Shown: piece by piece, positions 45,727 to 55,275 of the stretch
How positions within the stretch are numbered: position 1 is the stretch's first letter
How the letters are laid out: each line of letters opens with the position of its first letter
Origin: Bacteroidota bacterium
GTDB taxonomy: Bacteria; Bacteroidota; Bacteroidia; Flavobacteriales; Flavobacteriaceae
DNA: 64,000 nucleotides
NCBI GenBank assembly: GCA_024279425.1
Contig: JAJRRO010000020.1
Location: 157,971 to 221,970 of the forward strand
Direction of reading: 5' to 3'
Notes under the pieces: model-generated
What the model saw: the letters and a program-made list of their open reading frames with translations, nothing else
What the model was told of the DNA's origin: nothing
The model's database searches: none
Program-made: the position numbers and the translations under genes

Positions 45727-46104
45727 TTATATTTCAACAAGAATAACACTATTTATTCTGATTTCTTTTGCTTGTACTACAATTTTGTACATAATCAAAC
45801 CCAGTTCATTTATATTGGTCTTTAGGGCCATATCAAAGGGATAGGATTTAAATCTTTCACATAGAATAAGCCAATACTTAGTTTTCTCTAATTCTTTTAG
45901 AGCAATTTTCATTTTATGGATAAAGTCCGCTCTACTTTCTGCGTTTTGCGCTTCATGTACATTGGCCCCAATGCTTGTTCCAGCCTTTAAAAGTTGGTTG
46001 GCACTTACATACTTTCGCTCACCCTCCAGCAACTCACAAAATTCAATAATCATCAGTGCAAAATCAATTGACTTTGTTACTACAATATTTTCTTTTGGAG
46101 TCAT
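45727..46104 (-). CDS. Four-helix-bundle (TIGR02436) protein inserted between scoA and scoB
   Basis: A 125-residue helical protein. The stretch LLKAGTSIGANVHEAQNAES and the following ADFIHKMKIALKELEKTKYWL are the family hallmark. It starts 24 bases after the scoA stop and ends 33 bases before the scoB start, in operon direction. Unlike the sdh insert, it has a good ATG start and looks intact. It is from a different subgroup than the sdh one (SIGANVHEAQ versus [11 protein letters not shown]), so it is not a recent copy. Function unknown. Confidence 0.85.
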   Translation of the reverse strand: MTPKENIVVTKSIDFALMIIEFCELLEGERKYVSANQLLKAGTSIGANVHEAQNAESRADFIHKMKIALKELEKTKYWLILCERFKSYPFDMALKTNINELGLIMYKIVVQAKEIRINSVILVEI

Positions 46105-46128
46105 TGATACATTGTTACATTAAAAAAT

Positions 46129-46833
46129 TTATTTATTGCGTTGGCGTACAGTTCTTTGCTCTATTCTCTTCTCATAATCCTTCCCTTGAAATATGCGTTT
46201 TACAAATATTCCAGGAACATGAATTTCATTGGGATCCAAAGATCCGGCAGGAAGTAATTCCTCAACCTCAGCGACGGTAATAGTTGCTGCCCCACACATA
46301 CATGGATTGAGATTTCGTGCCGTCCCTTTAAAAATAAGATTGCCTGCCACATCGCCCTTCCAAGCTTTTACAAATGAAAAGTCAGCTTTGTAGGCCTTTT
46401 CCAAAACATACATTTTGCCATTAAATTCCCTAGTTTCTTTTCCTTCGGCTATCTCGGTCCCAAAACCAGCGGGTGTATAAAAGGCCGGGAAGCCGGCCTG
46501 TGCTGCCCTGCATTTTTCAGCCAATGTTCCTTGGGGGGTAAGTTCAACGTCCAATTCACCGCTTAACATTTGACGTTCAAATTCATCATTTTCCCCAACA
46601 TAAGAAGCTATCATCTTTTTGATTTGATACTTTTGAAGCAGCAAACCCAGGCCAAAATCATCCACTCCCGCATTGTTTGAGATACAGCTAAGGTCCTTGA
46701 TTCCCAAGCGAACCAATTCGGCGATTGCATTTTCTGGAATACCACAAAGGCCAAAACCGCCCAACATGAATGTCATACCATCTTGGACTCCTTTTAAAGC
46801 CTCTTGAACATTGTCTACTGTTTTACGGATCAT
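46129..46833 (-). CDS. scoA: 3-oxoacid CoA-transferase subunit A
   Basis: A 234-residue alpha subunit. The oxyanion-type motif [13 protein letters not shown] lies near residue 25, and [20 protein letters not shown] and [12 protein letters not shown] are typical. It begins the CoA-transferase operon; the B subunit is further downstream behind the inserted gene. Start at 46833 gives the normal opening. Confidence 0.94.
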   Translation of the reverse strand: MIRKTVDNVQEALKGVQDGMTFMLGGFGLCGIPENAIAELVRLGIKDLSCISNNAGVDDFGLGLLLQKYQIKKMIASYVGENDEFERQMLSGELDVELTPQGTLAEKCRAAQAGFPAFYTPAGFGTEIAEGKETREFNGKMYVLEKAYKADFSFVKAWKGDVAGNLIFKGTARNLNPCMCGAATITVAEVEELLPAGSLDPNEIHVPGIFVKRIFQGKDYEKRIEQRTVRQRNK

Positions 46834-46894
46834 ATCAATTTAATTGGAGAAGCGATCAAGATTCCTAGTAAACTAAAATAAGAATTTTAAAAAG

Positions 46895-46934
46895 AAAATG
46901 CCCTTAACTTTATAGTAAAAGTAAGGGCATTTTA
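46895..46934 (-). terminator. Terminator after the PBP1A gene
   Basis: Perfect 11-base stem AAATGCCCTTA/TAAGGGCATTT (46896-46932) with AT-rich ends on both sides. On the minus strand it lies 34 bases after the PBP1A stop. Confidence 0.8.
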
Positions 46935-46967
46935 TATGTTGTTTTGAAGTCTAAATCAAATTTCAAC

Positions 46968-49313
46968 TTAGAAGTCCAAATCCTCCAAGTCATCATCCAT
47001 ATCCTTCTTATCCTCTCCATTTTCAACCTCTTTGGTACAATCCAATTCTATAGAAATTTCCTCTGGTTCTGGGAATTCATCGTCTGAAACGCCCAATTCT
47101 TTATTTTCATAGTTCTTTTTCATATAAAGCCCCCATATGGGTAAGGCCATAGAAGCACCTTGACCGTAGGTGATTGTCTTAAAATGTATCGCGCGATCTT
47201 CCCCACCTACCCAAACTCCAGTAACTAGGTTAGGTACCATTCCCATAAACCATCCATCACTTTGATTTTGTGTGGTCCCTGTTTTTCCTGCTATTGGGTT
47301 TTTGAATTCATAGGGGTATCCTGTAATTATCTCATCATATTCCCTTTTGAGTTTATTGGCTCCTGTGGTTCGTAACCGGGTACCTGAACCACCATGAGTA
47401 ACACCCTCCATTAGATTAATCATTGTATAGGACACTTCCTTGCTCAAAACATCCTTTGTTTCTGGAACGTATTCAAATAAAACAGTTCCATTTCGGTCTT
47501 CAATACGCGTCACCATAACCGGTTTCACATAAACCCCTTGATTCACAAAGGCCCCATAGGCCCCTACCATTTCATAAACATTCAAATTTTCTGTTCCCAA
47601 AGCAATGGAAGGGACCTCAAGAATTTCTCTGGTAAGCCCCAAATTCTTAACAATGGAAACAACGGATTTTGGTCCGACCAAATCAATAAGTTGTGCTGTA
47701 ATGGTATTCTTTGAATTGGCCAAAGCCCTTTTTAGGGTATACATTTCACCAGAGTATTTTCCATTTGAATTTCTGGGGCACCAGGCCTCTGTATTACCGT
47801 GCTTTCCAGCTTCAATACAATATTGGGTGTCCGGTAGTTCGTAACAAGGCGAAAGCCTTAATTGATCAATTGCCGCAGCATACACAAAAGGTTTGAACGT
47901 AGATCCGACTTGGTGGGCCCCTTGATACACATTGTCATATTGAAAATGTCTATAATCCACACCACCTACCCATGCCTTTACATGACCTGTTTGGGGTTCC
48001 ATAGACATCATGGCCGGTCTTAAAAAGGTCTTATAATAGCGTATGGAATCCATGGGGGTCATGATGGTATCCTTTTCATGGGTCTCGCTTTTCCAATCAA
48101 AAACGGTCATTTCCCTTTTTTTGGTAAAAGAACTTCGAATATCCTTTTCAGATTTTCCTTCCTTTTTCATTTGACGCCAGCGGTCGGATATTTTAATAGC
48201 ACGCTCCATAATACGATCTATCTCCTCTTTCTCCAAATCTAGAAAGGGAGCCGTTTTATTTCGTGCCGGAGTGTTCTGAAGGAAAAATTCGGCTTGCAGC
48301 TTTTCCATATGCTCATTCACAGCTTCCTCAGCATTAGTCTGCATTCGGAAATCAATAGTGGTATATATTTTTAATCCATCAAGATAGAGACTCCACCTAT
48401 CGCGTTCCCCTTCCAACGCAGGTTTAGGATTCTTCCTAATCCAACCGTTCATATACCTTTGAAGATACATTCGAAAATAGGTGGCGATACCATATTGGTG
48501 GGATTCAGGGTTGTAGTTCAGATTGATTTTCATTGCCTGCAACGAGTCCTTTTCGGCCTCACTGATATATTCATACCTTGCCATTTGGGATAAAACCATA
48601 TCCCTTTTATTCCGTGTTCTCTCTTCACGACGTAATGGATTGAAAAGTGAAGAATTCTGAAGCATGCCCACCAGCATTGCAGATTCTTCAACTTTTAGGT
48701 CCTTGGGCTCCTTTCCAAAATAAATCCTGGCTGCTGAACGAATGCCATCCGCATTATTACCAAAATCATAGATGTTGAGATACATCTTAATAATCTCTTC
48801 TTTGGTATAACTTCGTTCCAATTGAGTAGCAATAACCCACTCCTTCGCTTTTTGTTTTATGGTTTCAAATTTGCTGCTCGATCGTGGCCCGACATAAATC
48901 TGCCGTGCCAATTGTTGTGAAATGGTACTTGCCCCACCACGTTTACCTAAAAAGAAAAGTGCACGTAACGTTCCACGGGCATCAATCCCCGAATGATCGT
49001 GAAAACGGATATCCTCGCTGGCGATTAAGGCATTGATCAAATTTTTAGGTAAATCCTCATAGTCTATGGGGGTACGATTATCATCCAAATAAAATTTTCC
49101 CAAAGTCTGATTATCGGAGGAAATAATTTCAGAAGCCAAATTGGTCTGTGGGTTTTCCAAATGTTCAAAAGTGGGCATTGGGCCTAAATATTCCCAAGAG
49201 GCTAATAGAAATAATAATACCGCAGACAGAACCCCTGTAAAAAATAGGGCCCAGAACCATTTTATATACATGAAGAAACCGTTGCTTGTTTTTTTCTTTT
49301 TGGCCTTTGCCAT
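46968..49313 (-). CDS. Penicillin-binding protein 1A (bifunctional)
   Basis: A 781-residue membrane-anchored murein polymerase and crosslinker. One helix near residues 13-35 anchors it. The glycosyltransferase domain holds EDIRFHDHSGID and GASTISQQLARQIYVG; the transpeptidase domain holds the active Ser in GSTFKPFVYAAA, SKN in LANSKNTITAQ, and KTGTTQNQSDGWF. The C-terminus is acidic (KKDMDDDLEDLDF). It follows gldH at six bases, so it is part of the ricT-gldH-PBP operon, an arrangement I recall from Flavobacteria. Confidence 0.95.
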   Translation of the reverse strand: MAKAKKKKTSNGFFMYIKWFWALFFTGVLSAVLLFLLASWEYLGPMPTFEHLENPQTNLASEIISSDNQTLGKFYLDDNRTPIDYEDLPKNLINALIASEDIRFHDHSGIDARGTLRALFFLGKRGGASTISQQLARQIYVGPRSSSKFETIKQKAKEWVIATQLERSYTKEEIIKMYLNIYDFGNNADGIRSAARIYFGKEPKDLKVEESAMLVGMLQNSSLFNPLRREERTRNKRDMVLSQMARYEYISEAEKDSLQAMKINLNYNPESHQYGIATYFRMYLQRYMNGWIRKNPKPALEGERDRWSLYLDGLKIYTTIDFRMQTNAEEAVNEHMEKLQAEFFLQNTPARNKTAPFLDLEKEEIDRIMERAIKISDRWRQMKKEGKSEKDIRSSFTKKREMTVFDWKSETHEKDTIMTPMDSIRYYKTFLRPAMMSMEPQTGHVKAWVGGVDYRHFQYDNVYQGAHQVGSTFKPFVYAAAIDQLRLSPCYELPDTQYCIEAGKHGNTEAWCPRNSNGKYSGEMYTLKRALANSKNTITAQLIDLVGPKSVVSIVKNLGLTREILEVPSIALGTENLNVYEMVGAYGAFVNQGVYVKPVMVTRIEDRNGTVLFEYVPETKDVLSKEVSYTMINLMEGVTHGGSGTRLRTTGANKLKREYDEIITGYPYEFKNPIAGKTGTTQNQSDGWFMGMVPNLVTGVWVGGEDRAIHFKTITYGQGASMALPIWGLYMKKNYENKELGVSDDEFPEPEEISIELDCTKEVENGEDKKDMDDDLEDLDF

Positions 49314-49319
49314 ATGCTA

Positions 49320-49802
49320 CTAATTACTTTTTACAATTTCAAAACCGACATCTGTTATGCCCTCAAGGTTTACGATTCCATCAACGTTGCCATTTTTGCG
49401 CATGGCATGGGATACTTTCAAGGTATATACGCCCGAAGAAGGAAAAACGATGTTTTCTTTGTACCATAATTTGTTATCCTTAATACTTCCATGGCCTTTA
49501 CCCAACCAAGTGCCGTCGGGTAAGGCCATTTTGAACTCAAGGGTGTCCTTAATCCTATTCCCATCTGGGTAGGTTAACTCTGTAATCAAGAAGAGGTTAC
49601 TATATGGGAAGGTTTGATCGTTTCGAATATTGACAAAAATATTATGTTGCTGTAGGGTATCAATTTCGGAAAAGTTGAATTCAATCGTATTTTCCTTGTT
49701 CCAAAATCCATTATTTGTTGCCTTGTAGTCTGACTTTACAATGGAATCGTCACAGGAGCCAAATAAGGCAATACATACAATTGCTAAAATTACCCTACGC
49801 AT
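49320..49802 (-). CDS. gldH: Gliding motility lipoprotein GldH
   Basis: A 160-residue lipoprotein with the signal ALFGSC near residue 16. GldH is needed for gliding in Flavobacterium johnsoniae; its exact role is unclear. Marks are YKATNNGFWNKENTIEF, the strand QHNIFVNIRNDQTFPYSNLF and GTWLGKGHGSIKDNKLWY. The Met at 49802 gives the proper signal peptide, and its start overlaps the ricT stop by 8 bases, so it is coupled to ricT. The tail fits the family. Confidence 0.92.
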   Translation of the reverse strand: MRRVILAIVCIALFGSCDDSIVKSDYKATNNGFWNKENTIEFNFSEIDTLQQHNIFVNIRNDQTFPYSNLFLITELTYPDGNRIKDTLEFKMALPDGTWLGKGHGSIKDNKLWYKENIVFPSSGVYTLKVSHAMRKNGNVDGIVNLEGITDVGFEIVKSN

Positions 49803-50958
49803 TTTTCTGGCGTCTTTTTCTATTGTTTCTTCTTTTCTTGTTCTTATTCCTACTATTACGCCCTTTTGGTTTATCAAAACGGGTAAGGCTATCCTGGCCT
49901 ACCACATTCTCGAACACCACCTTATCTTCAACGATATTGTCGGCAGCATATTCTTCCAGGCTTGCAATTTTTTCTTTCTTTCTATTTTTGGCTACAATTT
50001 CTATGACCTGCTCTTTGGAAAGCACATGCCAATTAGCAGGTTCATCTTTATATGAGAACCAAAATGTAGCTTTGAAAATATCCGATTTTTGACAAAATGC
50101 CATCCCTTTTTCAGTAAACAATTTGGTGTCTTGTGGTGGAAAATCCTTTAAAGCCTCCAGATACAAATCCAACTCATAATTAAGACAACATTTGAGTTTG
50201 CCACATTGCCCCGCCAATTTTTGAGGATTCAATGATAATTGCTGATAACGGGCCGCCGAAGTACTTACCGACCTAAAATCTGTTAGCCATGTAGAACAAC
50301 AAAGTTCCCTGCCACAAGAACCAATACCTCCAAGCCGCTGTGCTTCTTGTCTATATCCAATTTGGCGCATTTCGATACGAATACCAAAAGCCTTGGCCAT
50401 ATCTTTAATCAATTGACGAAAATCTACCCTTTCCTCGGCCGTGTAGTAAAATGTTGCCTTGGAGGCATCTCCCTGAAACTCAACATCGGAGATTTTCATT
50501 TGTAATTTTAGGATAATGGCTATTTCTCGAGAACGCTTTTTAATTTCTTCTTCTCTATTCCTCGCCTTTTGCCAAATGTCAATATCTTTCTGTGAAGCCT
50601 TTCGATATAATTTCAGGATATCCCCTGAGGTATGATCTACCTTTTTTTTCTTCATTTGAACTTTAACAAGTTCCCCTGTAAGTGTAATCATTCCTATATC
50701 ATGCCCCGATTGGGCCTGTGTAGCCACAATATCACCTATAGATAGTGCAAGGTTTTCTGTATTTCTGAAGAATTCTTTTCTGCTATTTTTAAATCGGACC
50801 TCAACAAATTCAAACGGTTTTTCACCATTCGGTAGTGACATGTTGGAGAGCCAATCAAATACCGTTAATTTATTACAACCATCGGCTCCGCAAGTACCAT
50901 TGTTCCTGCATCCCTTTGGTTGTCCATCCTTACCGGTTGAACAACTGTTACAACCCAT
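49795..50958 (-). CDS. ricT: PSP1-domain protein RicT
   Basis: A 387-residue soluble protein started at the Met at 50958, where a cysteine-rich N-terminus begins (CNSCSTGKDG, then CRNNGTC and GADGCN). The PSP1 domain has the conserved GSCGRELCCSTWL and LAGQCGKLKCCLNYE stretches, whose cysteines may bind an Fe-S cluster. RicT partners with RicA/F in Bacillus for RNA processing and differentiation; the role in Bacteroidota is unknown. The basic tail (RNSRNKNKKRRNNRKRRQ) suggests RNA or ribosome contact. It overlaps gldH. Confidence 0.9.
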   Translation of the reverse strand: MGCNSCSTGKDGQPKGCRNNGTCGADGCNKLTVFDWLSNMSLPNGEKPFEFVEVRFKNSRKEFFRNTENLALSIGDIVATQAQSGHDIGMITLTGELVKVQMKKKKVDHTSGDILKLYRKASQKDIDIWQKARNREEEIKKRSREIAIILKLQMKISDVEFQGDASKATFYYTAEERVDFRQLIKDMAKAFGIRIEMRQIGYRQEAQRLGGIGSCGRELCCSTWLTDFRSVSTSAARYQQLSLNPQKLAGQCGKLKCCLNYELDLYLEALKDFPPQDTKLFTEKGMAFCQKSDIFKATFWFSYKDEPANWHVLSKEQVIEIVAKNRKKEKIASLEEYAADNIVEDKVVFENVVGQDSLTRFDKPKGRNSRNKNKKRRNNRKRRQKNA

Positions 50959-51099
50959 ATTTTGTATCTTGATTTGAAAAGAACGTCTAGTTCTTATCAA
51001 AAAAGGTTCATATTAATCTTAAATGTAAAGATAGTATAATTTGTTGCAGATGTAAAGTGTTCAAACGCAATTGAAATATTCCAATCTTTGGGTGTTCGT

Positions 51100-52131
51100 T
51101 TATTTTTTGTACTTCAACACTTCTGAACGACCCTTTTTGAAGATTTTATTACTAACCGATTTGCCTTTTCTAAGTTTTTTTTGCTCTTCAAAAGGCAGGG
51201 CATGTACTTGTTTGCAGTTATCTGAACAACAATTATTCAGTAGTGCCTCACACTCCATACATTGAATGAATAAAAGATGGCAGGCCTCGTTGGCACAATT
51301 TACATGGGTATCACAAGCTTTGCCACATTGGTGGCACTGGGCGATTACATCCTTGGAAATACGTTCTCCCCTTCTATGATCAAAAACAAAGTTCTTTCCG
51401 ATGAATTTATTCTCAAGGTTCTTTTTTTTTGCCTGCCTTGCATATTCAATGATTCCTCCTTCCAATTGATAGACATTCTTAAATCCTTTGTGTTTATAAT
51501 AGGCACTGGCCTTTTCGCAACGTATTCCTCCCGTGCAGTACATTACCAATTTTTTATCTTCTTTGAAACCTTCCAAATCTTTTTCGATAATGTCCAACGA
51601 ATCTCTAAAAGTATCTACGTCGGGAGTAATGGCATTTTTAAATTGACCTATTTCACTTTCGTAATGATTGCGCATATCGACCAAAACGGTATCTGGATCT
51701 TCAATGAGTTCATTGAATTTTTCGGCATCAACATGGACCCCCTTGTTGGTCACATCAAAAGTTGCATCATTAAGGCCATCGGCCACAATTTTCTTTTTAA
51801 CCTTCACTTTTAATTTCAAGAAAGATTTATTGTCATGTTCAATGGCAATATTGAGTCTTACGCCCTTTAAAAAAGAAATGCTGTCTAAATGCTCCTTAAA
51901 AGATCCAAAGTTCTCAGCCGGGACAGACAATTGCGCATTTATGCCCTCATTGGCAACATAAATTCGACCTAATACGTCAAGTTCGTCCCAATGAATGAAC
52001 AAATGATTCCTAAAAATTAAAGGATTCCCAATATGTGCATATTGATAAAAGGAAATGGTGAGACGCTCTTGCCCAGCTTCTTCAATAAGAGCTTCCCTTT
52101 CCTTTGCACTTAATGTATTGTACAGTTGCAT
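51100..52131 (-). CDS. trhO: tRNA uridine-34 hydroxylase TrhO (rhodanese family)
   Basis: A 343-residue protein of the YceA/TrhO family that makes 5-hydroxyuridine at position 34 of tRNA, using oxygen. Domains: an N-terminal UPF0176-type part (1-120) with GRIYVANEGINAQ, a rhodanese part (about 135-235) with VDMRNHYESEIG and the active-site loop CTGGIRC (Cys199 to Cys205), and a C-terminal zinc-like region with CHQCGKACDTHVNC and CMECEALLNNCC. It lies 54 bases after a ferredoxin and downstream of a U32 gene, likely one operon. Confidence 0.93.
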   Translation of the reverse strand: MQLYNTLSAKEREALIEEAGQERLTISFYQYAHIGNPLIFRNHLFIHWDELDVLGRIYVANEGINAQLSVPAENFGSFKEHLDSISFLKGVRLNIAIEHDNKSFLKLKVKVKKKIVADGLNDATFDVTNKGVHVDAEKFNELIEDPDTVLVDMRNHYESEIGQFKNAITPDVDTFRDSLDIIEKDLEGFKEDKKLVMYCTGGIRCEKASAYYKHKGFKNVYQLEGGIIEYARQAKKKNLENKFIGKNFVFDHRRGERISKDVIAQCHQCGKACDTHVNCANEACHLLFIQCMECEALLNNCCSDNCKQVHALPFEEQKKLRKGKSVSNKIFKKGRSEVLKYKK

Positions 52132-52185
52132 GCTATACCCATCGTTAAGTTAAAGAATAGTTTACGCGGCAAAGGTAAGATAATC

Positions 52186-52416
52186 TTAGACTATTTTCGT
52201 GCTGATAATCTTTACCGGACAGGCCAATTGTGCCTGTTTACAAGGCTCATAAAAACTATGGTCATGGGATTTAATGGTAAAAAAACCTTTTTTCTCCAAT
52301 GCTCTTAACAATACGCTTTTCCCATCTTTTTTAGACATTTGAAATTGTTCAGGAGCCAGCTCCACACAATAATTACACCCTATGCATTTTTTGCGGTGCA
52401 GCGTTACGACGACCAT
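52186..52416 (-). CDS. Ferredoxin, single 4Fe-4S type
   Basis: A 76-residue protein with CIGCNYC at residues 11-17 and a distant Cys-Pro (LACPVK) near residue 65: four ligands of one cluster in a 3+1 layout, with a helix insert between as in monocluster ferredoxins. Its start overlaps the U32 stop by a base (TAATG, 52414-52418), so it is translationally coupled. It probably gives electrons to the U32 enzyme, a known cofactor need of TrhP-type proteins in inference from its Fe-S nature. Confidence 0.88.
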   Translation of the reverse strand: MVVVTLHRKKCIGCNYCVELAPEQFQMSKKDGKSVLLRALEKKGFFTIKSHDHSFYEPCKQAQLACPVKIISTKIV

Positions 52417-53657
52417 TATTCTCGAACAATTTTGTACAATTTATCGGAAGGTCGGATTTTGAACCCTGTAGGAAAGGTGCAATTATTCCCCTTTTCTGCC
52501 ATTGTCACATGAGAATCATCAACCATCATTTGTTCCAACTCCAATTCTTTAACCCCAGTTGTAGGACCTGTTATAAGTAAGGTATCACCAATTTTGATAT
52601 CGAAGGCATCAATCTTGAATTCTGCTATGCCTGGCTTGGGATAATAGTGAACCCCTTTACCAACATATAATTTTTTCTGGGTTGCCTGAGAGCCAGCCCC
52701 ATCGCTCCATTCGCCAAGTTTTTGTCCAAGATAATATCCTCCCCAAAATCCACGGTTATATACCTTATTAAGTTCTTTCATCCATAATTCAACCTTTTCT
52801 TTCGAATAGGTGCCGTCACTGTAAGAATCAATTGCTTCTCTATATGTCTTTATCACATTGGCAACATATTCAGGTGCCCTTCCTCTACCTTCAATCTTCA
52901 ATACTTTAACACCGGCATTTATGATCTGGTCCAAAAAATCGAGGGTACATAAATCTTTGGGAGACATCATATATTCATTATCCAACTCAATCTCAAAACC
53001 ACTCTCTTGATCGATTACAGTATACTTTTTACGGCAGTTTTGTTTACAAGCACCTCTATTGGCAGATGAATTATGGGAATGTAGGCTTAGATAACATTTG
53101 CCCGACACCGCCATACACAAGGCGCCATGCCCAAACACTTCTATTTCAATCAAATCTCCTGATGGCCCTTTAACTTGTTCTTTATTTATTTGCTCGCAGA
53201 TGTGTTTGATTTGGCGCAAGCTAAGTTCTCTACTTAAAACTACAGTATCGGCAAACAAGGAATAGAACTTTACCGCTTCTATATTGGTTATATTTATTTG
53301 TGTGGAAATATGAACTTCCATGTTAATTTGTCTGGCATAGGCTATTACGGCCTGATCCATAGCAATTACAGCAGTAATTCCAGATACTTTCGCCTTGTCC
53401 AATACCGTTTTGATGATAGACAAATCATGATCGTAGATGATGGTATTAAGTGTAAGATACGTCCTAATTTGTTTTTCCTGACACCTTCTTGCTATTTCAG
53501 ATAAGTCTTCCAAATTGAAGTTTATACTTGCCCTCGCCCGCATATTAAGTTGCTCAACACCAAAATATACAGAATCAGCACCATTATCAACAGCGGCCTG
53601 CAGGGATTCAAAATTCCCCGCGGGTGCCATAAGCTCAATTTTTCTATTTTCAGTCAT
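52416..53657 (-). CDS. U32 family protein, TrhP-like tRNA hydroxylation enzyme
   Basis: A 413-residue protein from the Met at 53657 (MTENRKIELMAPAGNFESL). U32 features are GADSVYFGVEQLNMRARA, STQINITNIEA, VVLSRELSL and the conserved Cys set in FGHGALCMAVSGKCYLS and NRGACKQNCRKKY, likely Fe-S ligands. In E. coli the U32 protein YegQ (TrhP) makes 5-hydroxyuridine-34 without oxygen, alongside TrhO. Its coupling to a ferredoxin and closeness to trhO make TrhP the best call; other U32 proteins (collagenase-like) are less likely. Confidence 0.85.
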   Translation of the reverse strand: MTENRKIELMAPAGNFESLQAAVDNGADSVYFGVEQLNMRARASINFNLEDLSEIARRCQEKQIRTYLTLNTIIYDHDLSIIKTVLDKAKVSGITAVIAMDQAVIAYARQINMEVHISTQINITNIEAVKFYSLFADTVVLSRELSLRQIKHICEQINKEQVKGPSGDLIEIEVFGHGALCMAVSGKCYLSLHSHNSSANRGACKQNCRKKYTVIDQESGFEIELDNEYMMSPKDLCTLDFLDQIINAGVKVLKIEGRGRAPEYVANVIKTYREAIDSYSDGTYSKEKVELWMKELNKVYNRGFWGGYYLGQKLGEWSDGAGSQATQKKLYVGKGVHYYPKPGIAEFKIDAFDIKIGDTLLITGPTTGVKELELEQMMVDDSHVTMAEKGNNCTFPTGFKIRPSDKLYKIVRE

Positions 53658-54092
53658 AAATACAGGGTGCTTGATTTTTTTGGATTGCAAAGATACGTTT
53701 TATGCCTAAATTATCATTACCCCCTTGGAATGCAGTGTATTCCATTAAAAAATCTTCGAGTGACTCCAATAAAAAAGAGTCCTGAATTATCAAGACTCTT
53801 AATTGGCTGTCCCATTTTTTCCTTTTTCATAGCATTCTTACCGAAAAAATAAAAAAAAAGAAGCAACCACCGTGACCATTGTCATTAAAACAATGGATTA
53901 TACATTGAGTTAGTATATGCCAATTTCTATAGAGATGCCATATTTTCAATTAGGTTGCGTCGAAAATAAAATATCTCTTATTGTTTTTGCATTTTGGACA
54001 CATTCGGCAATCATTTCTGTGCATAAATTAATTTGGCAGGATGTTATTATGAAAAAAGAAATAGTAAATTAGCGTTCCTAATTTTATATATA
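53658..54092. other. Gap between trhP and recA
   Basis: The trhP and recA genes diverge from this stretch. A terminator on the minus strand (53771-53798) shows that something short may be transcribed leftward here. A frame MTMVTVVASFFLFFR (minus, start 53885) ends at a TAA before that terminator, inside two T-rich tracts, and may be a small membrane peptide or noise. I could not name a promoter for recA with confidence. Confidence 0.4.
53771..53798 (-). terminator. Minus-strand terminator upstream of trhP
   Basis: Stem GAGTC-TGA/TCA-GACTC with one mismatch and ATTA loop; the six A before it become a T tract on the minus strand. It would end a short transcript starting near 53900. Confidence 0.55.
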
Positions 54093-55097
54093 ATGAGTTC
54101 CGAAAAAGAAGCAAAATTAAAAGCATTAAAACTTACCTTAGATAAACTCGACAAGACCTATGGCAAAGGTGCCGTAATGAAGATGGGTGATAGTGTTGTA
54201 GAAGATGTAGAAGTAATACCCTCGGGCTCTTTAGGACTTGATATTGCCCTTGGGGTCGGTGGTTACCCAAGAGGTAGGGTCGTCGAAATATATGGTCCTG
54301 AATCTTCCGGAAAAACAACTTTGACTTTACATGCCATTGCCGAAGCCCAAAAAAATGGAGGCATTGATGTCTTTATTGACGCTGAACATGCCTTTGATCG
54401 TTTTTATGCCGAAAAGCTAGGCGTTGATATTGATAATTTGATTATTTCCCAACCAGATAACGGGGAGCAGGCTTTGGAAATTACAGATAATTTAATTCGC
54501 TCTGGCGCCATTGATATTGTTGTCATTGATTCAGTAGCTGCATTGACCCCTAAAAGTGAGATTGAAGGTGAAATGGGGGATTCAAAAATGGGATTGCATG
54601 CCCGACTGATGTCCCAAGCACTTCGAAAATTAACTGGGTCAATAAGCAAGACGAATTGTACGGTAATATTCATCAATCAATTGAGAGAGAAAATCGGGGT
54701 TATGTTCGGTAACCCAGAAACCACTACAGGTGGTAATGCCCTTAAATTTTATGCTTCCGTTCGTATAGATATAAGACGATCAACCCAAATAAAAGACTCC
54801 GATGGAAGTGTTCAAGGAAATAAAACAAGGGTTAAAGTAGTTAAAAATAAAGTTGCCCCACCTTTCAGATTGGCAGAATTTGACATTATGTACGGCGAAG
54901 GCATTTCCAAAGTAGGAGAAATCATTGACCTTGGCGTAGAATATGAAATCGTTAAAAAGAGTGGTTCCTGGTTTAGCTATGGCGACACCAAGTTAGGGCA
55001 GGGGAGAGATGCTGTTAAAGCTCTTTTAAACGATAACCCAGAACTATTTGAAGAGCTCGAAGTGAAGATTCGTGAGGCTATTAACGCTGTCAAATAG
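54093..55097 (+). CDS. recA: Recombinase RecA
   Basis: A 334-residue DNA strand-exchange ATPase. I take the Met at 54093 (MSSEKEAKL); the frame before it is unlike RecA. Walker A is GPESSGKTT (68-76); other marks are [45 protein letters not shown] and [13 protein letters not shown]. Length is a little short of the E. coli protein, as usual in Bacteroidota. No LexA box was recognised in the upstream DNA. A perfect hairpin follows at 55139-55167. Confidence 0.97.
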   Translation: MSSEKEAKLKALKLTLDKLDKTYGKGAVMKMGDSVVEDVEVIPSGSLGLDIALGVGGYPRGRVVEIYGPESSGKTTLTLHAIAEAQKNGGIDVFIDAEHAFDRFYAEKLGVDIDNLIISQPDNGEQALEITDNLIRSGAIDIVVIDSVAALTPKSEIEGEMGDSKMGLHARLMSQALRKLTGSISKTNCTVIFINQLREKIGVMFGNPETTTGGNALKFYASVRIDIRRSTQIKDSDGSVQGNKTRVKVVKNKVAPPFRLAEFDIMYGEGISKVGEIIDLGVEYEIVKKSGSWFSYGDTKLGQGRDAVKALLNDNPELFEELEVKIREAINAVK

Positions 55098-55138
55098 GCT
55101 TTTACCCTTAAATTTGATTATTAATTAACAATTAGGTA

Positions 55139-55167
55139 CTTGTTCAATTAAAATACAATTGAACAAG
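55139..55167. terminator. Hairpin after recA
   Basis: Perfect 11-base stem CTTGTTCAATT/AATTGAACAAG with a seven-base loop. No T tract follows, so it may be a terminator of the weaker kind or a processing or regulator site. Confidence 0.45.
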
Positions 55168-55275
55168 CACCGTGAAAACACTGTTCTTTTCAACAATACA
55201 ACTTTTCTTGTACCTTAACGGATATAAACGCAACCATAATCGAATAATTTCATCTTAGAAATAAATTATTTACTT

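Noticed and set aside
49741..50092. Plus-strand frames opposite gldH and ricT
   Set aside because: Shadows of the minus-strand operon; hydrophobic content comes from the complement of lysine-rich codons.
53838..53885. MTMVTVVASFFLFFR peptide upstream of trhP
   Set aside because: The frame depends on two homopolymer T tracts; kept only as a remark in the gap entry because the terminator after it is real.
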